DNA of 64,000 nucleotides from Mucilaginibacter mali. Lineage in GTDB: Bacteria; Bacteroidota; Bacteroidia; Sphingobacteriales; Sphingobacteriaceae. Shown in pieces: positions 17,218 through 26,200 of this stretch (positions within the stretch are counted from its first letter, which is position 1; every line of letters starts with the position of its first letter). The stretch lies in assembly GCF_013283875.1 (NCBI RefSeq), contig NZ_CP054139.1, positions 1,426,001 to 1,490,000 of the forward strand. The letters run 5' to 3'. Made by a program: the position numbers and the translations under genes. Under the pieces are notes generated by a model. That model had not been told where the DNA came from and ran no database searches. It was given only the letters and a program-made list of their open reading frames with translations.

Positions 17218-18563
17218 TTGAGCGGCGGGGTATTGGGGCTAACCACATAAAAAGGCGTATTGCAGGTGGCAAAGTAGCCCTTGTCGTTATAAATATAAAC
17301 ATAAACACGGTAAGGCCCTTCAGTTGTGGGCGCACGAAACACAAAACGATCGGCAGTGGCGCTGATGGTAAATTCATCAAGCGAGCGCTTTTCTTTTTGG
17401 TTGTAAAAATGTTGTACACGAAACCAGTCTTCCGGTTGTAAAAACCAACGGTAACTCAAATTGCTGCTGCTGTCCTGCATGTAAACCTGTGCGTTGATCA
17501 CTGTTCCGGGGTTGTATAACAGGTTGTCTTTAGCACCTTTTCCGTCAACCAGCATATATTTAACTTTAGGCGCACGGTGAGGGGCCGGCCGGCCTGTCCA
17601 TAGCTGCTGTAACACATCAACAGAGGCCGATCTGTTGCCGTCTTTATCAAACAGGCTGAACCAGGTGGGGGTTGTTTCCTGTTTATAGCCCCAATAAAAC
17701 ACCATCGACCCCAGGAAACCGGCCTCCTTTTGCGGCATATAGCGCTCGTATAGTTCGCGGTATTGTTCGGCTTTCTTTTCGCTGGTTTGTTCGATGTAAG
17801 CATTCCAGGCAGTTTGCTCATGCCCGGGCCATGGGCCATCTATGCCCCACTCGGTAATCAGGAAAGGGCCGCGCCACCAGGTATGAAAGTTGTCGAGGTC
17901 TTGGCTAAGGTGTCTTATCGCGCCAAAGATGTTGAACGAAACAAAATCAATATGTGTCCACAGTTTGATATTGAGCAGGTACCGGTCTTCGAAATTGATC
18001 AGCGTGGTGGTTACCGGGTGATCCGGGTCTTCGCTATGGATCATATCAATAAAGCGGTTAAAAACCCCATAAAATTTGAAGTATTGCGGTTTAACCGGGT
18101 AGGCTAGTTCGTTACCCAGGCACCAGCATAAAATTGCCTTGCTGTTACGGTATTTCCGGATAACGTTTTGATATCGTTTAAACAGGCTATCTACCTTGGC
18201 ATCGTTGTTATAAAAGGCGTCCATGTTATCGTTATACGGCATAAACAAACCTACTATTACCGCTATCTGGTTCCGTTCAGCGTCGGCAAGAACCGAATCG
18301 AGGTTGGTTTCATCCCAGGTTCTGATGGTATTTCCGCCGGCGGCCTGCAATTCGGGTAAATGTGTATTGCCAGCGGCACCTTTTACCGTAAACGGCTTGC
18401 CGAAGCGGTAAAGAGCATATCGCCCATTTTCGTAGCGGATATAAACGGCTTTTTTTTGCGGATCTTTAAACCTTGAGGGGTAAGGGTTCCACAAAGCAAA
18501 CAGTAACACCCCGCAAATGCAGAGCAGAATTACGGCTATCAGGATGATGTATTTTAAGCGCAA
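17214..18563 (-). CDS. Membrane-anchored clan GH-A glycoside hydrolase-like protein
   Basis: A 449-residue protein with an N-terminal anchor (about 5-24), a TIM barrel resembling the GH2 catalytic domain or GH5, and an Ig-like C-terminal domain (about 345-445). The acid/base is Glu152 in CLGNELAYP and the nucleophile is Glu238 in LITEWGIDGP, both at the ends of the proper strands. Upstream, GKPFTVKGAAGNTH and GGNTIRTWD match the GH2-like barrel entry. It starts the minus-strand operon and its stop overlaps the synthase-fusion start by 4 bp (ATGA type), implying coupled translation. Its barrel resembles the second barrel of the fusion protein, but here the catalytic pair is kept. The substrate is unknown. 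Confidence 0.87.
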   Translation of the reverse strand: MRLKYIILIAVILLCICGVLLFALWNPYPSRFKDPQKKAVYIRYENGRYALYRFGKPFTVKGAAGNTHLPELQAAGGNTIRTWDETNLDSVLADAERNQIAVIVGLFMPYNDNMDAFYNNDAKVDSLFKRYQNVIRKYRNSKAILCWCLGNELAYPVKPQYFKFYGVFNRFIDMIHSEDPDHPVTTTLINFEDRYLLNIKLWTHIDFVSFNIFGAIRHLSQDLDNFHTWWRGPFLITEWGIDGPWPGHEQTAWNAYIEQTSEKKAEQYRELYERYMPQKEAGFLGSMVFYWGYKQETTPTWFSLFDKDGNRSASVDVLQQLWTGRPAPHRAPKVKYMLVDGKGAKDNLLYNPGTVINAQVYMQDSSSNLSYRWFLQPEDWFRVQHFYNQKEKRSLDEFTISATADRFVFRAPTTEGPYRVYVYIYNDKGYFATCNTPFYVVSPNTPPLK

Positions 18564-18931
18564 GTGTAAGGCATATGTTAGCAGTAAAACTAATTAATTA
18601 TCCGGCGATAACAAAGAGTTATAATGCAATTAGATGAATAAATATGTCGCTGAAGGAAATAAAGATTACTTTGGTGAAAATGAGTAGGTTAGATATAAAG
18701 CGTTTGCGCCGTTGAATAAAGTGCCGGAATTTACCGGCATAAATAAAGGAGCAAGCTGTTTTGATCGATCGGTTCGGCGGATCAGTTAACCATAGTTAAA
18801 CATAGGTTCAGCTCAGCATAGTTCACTCCCTGAAAAGAAAGATACGAATATTTTCCTGCCCGGTTGGATAGCGATGCATCGTTTTCCTATTTTGCGCCGG
18901 TTTATTTCGTAGCCTGCAATCTATTTTATTA
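18564..18931. other. Divergent intergenic region of the glycan operon and acyltransferase gene
   Basis: A 368-bp gene-free gap between two divergent transcription units, so it should hold both promoters. No exact TAnnTTTG box was found. Three related heptamers occur near the centre: CATAGTT at 18791-18797, CATAGGTT at 18801-18808 and CATAGTT at 18817-18823. They could be regulator sites or chance. Nothing else stands out. Confidence 0.4.
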
Positions 18932-20038
18932 ATGAACAATAACGAGTTGGCCACCAAGCCACACTATCCAATATTAGATGGCCTTCGCGGTGTCGCGGCT
19001 ATTATCGTGGTAACTTTTCACCTGGGCGAGCCATTATCTACCAGTAATTTAGATAAACTGGTTAATCATGGCTACCTGGCGGTCGATTTTTTCTTTTTAT
19101 TATCTGGTTTTGTTATCGGCTATGCTTATGACGACCGCTGGACGAAAATGACCACAGGCAGCTTTTTCAAACGCCGTATCGAACGCCTTCAGCCCATGGT
19201 GGTTTTGGGGATGACCATAGGCGCCATCGGGTTCTATTTTACCGACTCTACATTGTGGCCGCTTATCCACACCATTCCGGCCTGGAAGATGCTACTGGTG
19301 ATGCTGATCGGTTATACCATCCTGCCCGTACCTTTATCGCTTGATATACGGGGCTGGGAAGAGATGCACCCGCTGAACAGCGTAGGTTGGTCGTTATTTT
19401 TTGAATATATCGCTAACATCCTTTATGCTGCCGGTATCAGAAAATTCTCTAAAACGGCGTTAAGCATCCTGGTGGTTATCGCGGCTATCGCACTCGCGCA
19501 ACTGGCCATCACCAACGGCGATGTGAGTGGCGGCTGGACATTGAACGTACCGCAAGTGCGCATTGGGATAACCCGTACCATATATCCATTCTTTGCCGGG
19601 CTGCTGCTTTCGCGTGTAATGAAGCCCGCTAAAGTTAAACATGCCTTTTTATGGTGCAGCGCGCTGCTGGTTGTGATACTTTACATGCCGCGCATTGGCG
19701 GTGCCGAACATGTTTGGATGAACGGGATCTATGAATCTGTTTGTATCATCATCATTTTTCCGCTGATCGTATACCTTGGTGCCAGCGGGGTGATTAAAAC
19801 GCAGCGGGAAAACCGGATATGCAAGTTCTTAGGTGGTATATCCTACCCGCTTTATATGGTACATTACACACTGGTTTATTTCTACGTCGCGTGGATCAGC
19901 GATCATAAAGGGGTAACCATTGCGCAGGTATGGCCTTATGCCTTAATGATTTTAATTGGCGCTATACTTTTGGCCTATGCCACGCTAAAATGGTATGACG
20001 AGCCGGTTAGGAAATGGTTGCGGAAAAAGCTTGGGTAG
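18932..20038 (+). CDS. Acyltransferase-3 family membrane O-acyltransferase
   Basis: A 368-residue integral membrane protein of the OafA/YrhL-like acyltransferase 3 family, which moves acetyl or similar groups across the inner membrane onto glycans. The diagnostic start is PILDGLRGVAAIIVVTFHLG (active His in the first span), followed by GYLAVDFFFLLSGFVIGYAY and FFKRRIERLQPM. About ten hydrophobic helices follow, ending in a charged tail (KWLRKKLG). It diverges from the synthase/hydrolase operon, so modification of that glycan is a reasonable guess, not a demonstrated link. Confidence 0.93.
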   Translation: MNNNELATKPHYPILDGLRGVAAIIVVTFHLGEPLSTSNLDKLVNHGYLAVDFFFLLSGFVIGYAYDDRWTKMTTGSFFKRRIERLQPMVVLGMTIGAIGFYFTDSTLWPLIHTIPAWKMLLVMLIGYTILPVPLSLDIRGWEEMHPLNSVGWSLFFEYIANILYAAGIRKFSKTALSILVVIAAIALAQLAITNGDVSGGWTLNVPQVRIGITRTIYPFFAGLLLSRVMKPAKVKHAFLWCSALLVVILYMPRIGGAEHVWMNGIYESVCIIIIFPLIVYLGASGVIKTQRENRICKFLGGISYPLYMVHYTLVYFYVAWISDHKGVTIAQVWPYALMILIGAILLAYATLKWYDEPVRKWLRKKLG

Positions 20039-20248
20039 GGAGGTGCGCAAGCGAAGTGCCTCATATACCATATTAGATTAACCAAAGTTTACTTATTTAG
20101 CCTTAATTAGAACAGGGTAGTATCTCAAATCGATTTACTTTGTTGTTGTACTTTGCTGTCATTCTTTGAACTACATTGATAGCGGAGTTACGGCACCCCA
20201 TCGGGCGATAAGTAAAAGAATCCTATATCCTTATCTGTGTAATAATAT

Positions 20249-20256
20249 TATATTTG
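20249..20256 (+). promoter_or_regulatory. Possible -7 promoter box of the giant surface-protein gene
   Basis: TATATTTG matches the Bacteroidota -7 consensus TAnnTTTG exactly. No clear -33 TTTG lies at the right spacing. It overlaps the TTG codon at 20254, which would argue for the GTG at 20272 as the true start if this box is used. Confidence 0.3.
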
Positions 20257-23200
20257 GTAAAAATATCTTTTGTGGTCAAACCTCTACTTTATTACTTCCT
20301 GATCTTTATCACCTTTTCCGGATTTGCACAAGCGCCGGTGGTTAATTCTTTTAACCCGGTAGCTGCAAATGTTGGGGCAACCATAACCATTTCTGGGGCC
20401 AATTTTAATGGAAGCGCGGCCGGAAACCTGGTGCTTTTTGGCACTTCGAAAGCTACGGTTTCGGCGGCAACAGCCAATAGCCTGACGGTAATTGTGCCAG
20501 CCGGTGCCACGTACGATCATATTTCGGTATTGAACAGCGATAACCATCTATCAGGCAGTTCGGCTGCCGCGTTTATACCCACCTTCAGTACCAGTAATAA
20601 GGGAAACAAGCCCGCGCTTGATCCGGAGTTTAATATTACCAGGGCTTTCGGGCCGCTTTCAGTAGCAGCGGGCGATATTGATGGCGATGGCAGGCCCGAT
20701 CTTGTCTTCACTAATTCGGAGACCAATGTGATCTCGGTTATGCGTAATACCGCCACAGTAGGCACTCTTTTTAATGATGCCTCATTTGCTATAAAGGCAG
20801 ATTTTGCCACCGGCAAGCAACCATCAGCGGTAAAGCTTTATGATATGGATGGTGATGGCAGGCCGGATCTCGTGGTGAATAATATTGCCGACCGAACGAT
20901 ATCTGTTTTTCGTAATACGGCAGCGCCAGGAAATATCAATACAAATTCCTTTGCCCAACGTATGGATTATCCTGTCGGTGCCATGCCGCTTTCCTTTTGC
21001 ATCGGCGATATGGATGGCGATGGGAAACCTGATATACTGGTGGCTAACCAGGCTGATAATACCGTTTCGTTTTTGCGGAACGCGTCGGTACCCGGTGGTT
21101 TTACTAATGCCAGCTTTAGTAAAACAGATCTCCCGGTTATCTCTTCGCCGGCAAGCATCGCTACCGGTGATATAGACGGCGACGGCAAGCCGGATATGGT
21201 AATCACCAATACAGTCCTTGGTGTAGGTAATGATAATAATATCGCTATTTACCGAAATGCCGGCGGCAATGGAGTTAACACAGCCTTGTTTGCCCCTGGT
21301 TTTGAAATGCAGTATACCGAGGGAGCTCCTGTCGCGGTAGCCCTTGCCGACCTGGATAACGATCAAAAACAGGACTTGCTAATTACCACTTCGTATGCCA
21401 AACTCATCGTATATCAAAATAACGCCACGCCGGGTGTCCTTAACGCAGGTTCGTTTGCTGCACCGGTAGGTTTTAACGTACAAAGCAGCCCACCGGGCGC
21501 AATCGCGATCGGCGATATGAATGGTGATGGTAGGCCGGATGTTTTTTTGGGTGCCGGTCGGATGTATCCACCATGGCTGCTGACCAATACTTCGACCAAA
21601 GGTTTTATAGATGCCGGCAGCCTTTTAACCGATGGATATGTTACCCAGTACGGATCGGCGGTGGCCATCGCCGATATGGACGGCGATCATAAGCCGGATA
21701 TGATAACAGTGAATCCCAATAACGGGGTTATTTCAATTGTGCGTAATATCACCACCGACGTGCCGCCCGTTATAACAGGCGTAATACCGTCCAGCGCCCC
21801 GGTTGGGAGTACGATAACTATTAGCGGGAATAATTTTAATGGCGACAAGGACGCAAACACGGTGACATTTGGTACGGTAAATGCCAAAATACTTTCGGCA
21901 AACGCTTCACAATTGCAGGTAACCGTACCTGCTGGCGCAGCTTATCAACCCATCAGCGTAACCAACACACCCGCGGCCCTAACCGCTTTTAGCCGCTTGC
22001 CATTTAATCCCACCTTCTCTGGTAAAAATAGCATTGCCGCTACAGATTTTGATACACCAGTGGAAATCCCCTCTGGTAATTCGACGTACAGCTTCCTGGC
22101 TAATGCCTTTACCTTTAACGATATTGATGGCGATGGTAAGCCGGACCTTCTGGTGGAAGATGGTGACAAAGTATTATACATTTATCCTAATATCGCTTCG
22201 GCAGGCAAGGTAACTAAAGCCTCATTCGGCCCGCCGGTTAGCATACAGGTGGCCTCAAACTCACCGATCACCAGTATTAACTCGGCCGATATGAACGGCG
22301 ATGGCAAGCCGGATGTATTGATAGGGTATGACAGCGGCAAGATATTGATCCTCCTGAATAATTCCAGGCCGGGAAACTTTTCCTTCGGTGCCATCGCAGG
22401 CTATAAAAACCAGGATGGGAATTATTATAACCTGGTTGCCGATGTTGATCTTGATGGCAAGCTGGATATTGGGCGCCTAAGTCCGTCCACCGCTTCGCTT
22501 ATTACCAACCTGATTTTAGACTACAGTTACATGTCGGCCGACCCGTATAAGGGCAGAACCGTTTCCAATCAGGGTTCGCCCGGCGGTATGGCCATTGCTG
22601 ACGTGGATGGAGATGGCCGGCCCGATCTGATCGTGACGGAGCGGGACAAGGCCGTTGTTTCGGTATATCAGAATGTGAGCGACCAACCCCTTTACGGGAA
22701 TCCCAATTATAATTTAGCCCCCAAGGTAAGTTTCGCTACCGGAACAGCCCCCTATGCAATAAAAGTGGCCGATATCGACGGAGATGGCAATCCCGACCTG
22801 GTTATCGCAAGCCAGTCCGCCAATGAAGTATACGTTTTACGCAATACCGCGGTAAAAGGCAGCATTTCGGCGAGTTCGTTTGCTCCTAAGGCAGTTTATA
22901 ACACCACGGCGGCGGGTGCGGCATTGAGTATTGCCGATATAGACGGGGATGGTAAACCCGATATCGTTGTCAACACCAGCGCGGGCATTAGTATATTGCG
23001 CAATCAGGCAACGGCCGGAACCATTGGGGCCGCATCATTTGCTCCCCACACGGATATTGCAGGTACGCTGGCCGGTCGGGTAGAAATGGTTGATGTGGAT
23101 GGCGACGGCCTGCCTGATATAGCCGGGCTTAACAGCACAACCAAAGCCATTGTTATTTATCGTAATGACCCGCTGAGCGCTACACTACAGATTAAGGCAA

Positions 23201-26200
23201 GCACGGGTAAAACGATATTTAATTACGCCAGTACGTCAGCGCCCGCGCCAATAATTGTTGATGCCGGAATAACTGTGGCCGACGCCGGAAATTCAAAGCC
23301 GCGCAGCGGTACAATATCCATCGCTAATTTCGTGGCAGGTAACGATGTCCTGGCTTTGATTTCGAATCCCGCTTCGATGGGGGATATCACCGCTAAATTC
23401 AATACAGGCAATGGTGTTTTGTCGCTTTCATCAGTGGCGGGTGCAAGCATTGCACAATGGCAGGCGGCCCTAAAAGCCGTCACCTATGTTAACCGAAATA
23501 CCACTAACCCTGACCTGTCTGACAGAACCATCGGCTTTGTTTTGAATAATGGGGCTATTGGCAGTAATACCGAAACAAAGACGCTCGGCTTTATCAATAA
23601 CTCCGACGCCCGTTTGAGCAACCTGCAACTGAAATTTGGCAACCTTACGCCGGCTTTTAATCCCGATAGTTTGAACTATAAATTCCTTATCGGTAGCAAT
23701 GCCAGCCCAATGACGATTACCGCCACTGCCGCGGTTGGAAGTGCCACCATAAAAGTTAATAATGTAGTTGTCGCCAGCGGTACAGCAACAAACGACCTGG
23801 TACTTAACACCGGCGACAATACCTTTAGTTTCGTTGTTACGGCTGCCGATGGAATTACACAACGTACTTATACCGTGGTATTCACTAAAGTGGCAGTAGC
23901 GCAGGCCTTATCAGTACCGGCAACGGCAACCGTTAAATATGGTACTTCATATTACCAGGTGGATGTAGCCAAAACAACAAGCTTTCAACCCGTCTCTTAC
24001 ACAAGTAGCAACAGCGATGTTGCTACTATTGATGCCAGCGGTTATGTGAAGGTGCGCGGCGTGGGTACAACCACCATCACAGTCAGTCAAACCGGTTCGG
24101 CATCGGTTACCCAGCAATTCACCGTAACCCCTGCAGACCTAATTGTTACCCCCAGTAATGTTTCCATTGCCTACCTGGACAAGGTGCCCACTGCTTTTTC
24201 ATTAAATTACCTGGGTTTTGTGAACGATGATAATCAATACCAGATCACCGATCCGCCGAAAGCGACAACAACCGCCACAGCAAATTCGGTAGTGGGAAAA
24301 TACCCGATCACGCTGAGTGGTGGCTCCGCCCGTAATTATAAGCTGGTTTATCAGGCGGCAACACTGGCCATCACCGGTCCCGTCATCAATCCGCTTACAA
24401 CGCCTGTTACACTAACCCTGGCGGCCAACGGCAGCCGGAGTGTGCAGTTATCCGACCTGGCTAAAATATCCAATAACAGTAAGGGCCTGAGCCCACCTGT
24501 CAGCATTACGCCATCCGTTCTTAACTGCGCTACGCTGGGCAAGCAAAATATCACTATCACATCTACCGATGGTAATGCGCTGAACGCGGGTGTAGCCTTC
24601 AACAGCCCCGCCAGTATCGCTATGGATGCAGCCGGTAATTATTATGTGGCTGACGCCGCAAATTATGTTATCCGTAAGATCAGCACCACGGGATTGGTGA
24701 CCACCTACGCCGGAAATGGCTATAGGGGATCGGCGGATGGACCGGCTGCTACCGCGAGTTTTGGGTACCCGGTTGGGCTTGCGGTAGATGCTGAGGGAAA
24801 TGTATATGTGGGAGATAATTGGTACAAGCGCCTGTGTAAGATTGATGTGAACGGGATGGTAACTACCATTGCCACTTATCCAACCGAGAATATATATTCG
24901 ATGACGATCGATAGTCGTAAGAATATCTATTTTATCGGTGATGGCTCTTGCGTTTACAAAATAAGCGCTACAGGCGTGTTCAGCATGCTGGCAGGAAGTA
25001 ATATACACGGGACGCCGTACCTGGGCCAGGGGATTGCCCCGGACGTATCTTTTGATGGGATCAACAGTGTATTTGTAGATGAACAGGACAATGTACTGGT
25101 GGCCGACCGGACAAGGTTGTTGAAGATACAACCCAATAATACGGTGACCACAATGCTGACGTTTTACAGCGCGGACAAGGTGATGATGGATAGCCAGCAT
25201 AATTGTTACGTATACTCGTACTACAGCAGGGCCTTATTAAAATATAAATATCCTAACGCCTATGGCGAGTTGTTAGCAGGCAGCGGGACCCCGGCTTCAG
25301 AAGACGGCATTGGCGCGGGCGCTTCCGTTTTAAACATCATTAGTATGGTTGCGGACCGCTCAGGCAACGTATTGGCGATTGAGGGTAACACGCATAAAAT
25401 CAGGAAGGTTACACCAGATGGTGTAGTGTCCACATTTGCAGGCAGCGGCATGGCCGGATTTTCGAACGGCGACTTAAGCGCTGGTGATAATGGCCGGGTC
25501 TTTTCGATGCAGGTGCCGGTTAATGTGAAAAGCAGGCTGGCCATAAACACCGTATATAATAATATAACGCTTACTCCCGATGCCTCGGGCAAAGTGCTGA
25601 TGCCCGACTACGCGTCGTCGGCAAATGTGGGCAGCAGTTGCCCCAATGCCGGTATAAAGGTTGCTCAATCTGTACTGGCAGGTACGGTATTGCCGCCAAA
25701 CACGGCGGTAACCGTTACCATAACCGCAACAGACGATACCGGCGCTAAGGACGAAAAAGTATTTAACGTTACAGCAACGGCTTCGCCAATTCAACTCACC
25801 GCCAATACCGGGCCTATCGTGCTGAAACTGGATAAAGCGACAACCAGCAAAAAATTGGTAGCGGCAGACCTGGTTAAAGCGAATAGCCCTGCCGCAGTGT
25901 TTACCTTTGCACCCGCGGTGCTCGACTGTTCTACACTGGGGCCGCAAACCATCAAGGTCAGCGCCGCGAGTAACGCGCAGGGTACCCCGGCATCTGTTAG
26001 GTTTGACCGGCCCTATGGCATCACGATAGACCCGGCGGGGAACATTTATTTTACAGAAAATAATTTATCATCCGTCCGGAAGATTAGTACCACAGGGGAC
26101 GTAAGTACCTTAGCGGGGGGCAGAGGCCAGGGTTTTGCGAATGGTACGGGAACCGCGGCGCTTTTTAATTCGCCCTACGGCATCGCTACAGATGCAGGTG

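Noticed and set aside
18791..18823. Three CATAG(G)TT heptamers in the divergent intergenic region
   Set aside because: Spacing is irregular and the motif is short and AT-rich; not strong enough for an operator claim.
20660..23130. Regularly spaced repeated DNA that could suggest a CRISPR or satellite array
   Set aside because: The repeats are degenerate and code for the DxDxDG calcium loops of FG-GAP/VCBS repeats; spacing is set by protein repeats.
23470..23862. Minus-strand frame in the cadherin-like region of the giant gene
   Set aside because: Shadow of a strongly supported domain on the plus strand, with no motif.
24448..25200. A 250-residue open frame on the minus strand opposite the NHL region
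   Set aside because: It runs antisense to the repetitive giant gene, has no recognisable domain and no sensible start context; it is a by-product of the codon bias of the real gene.
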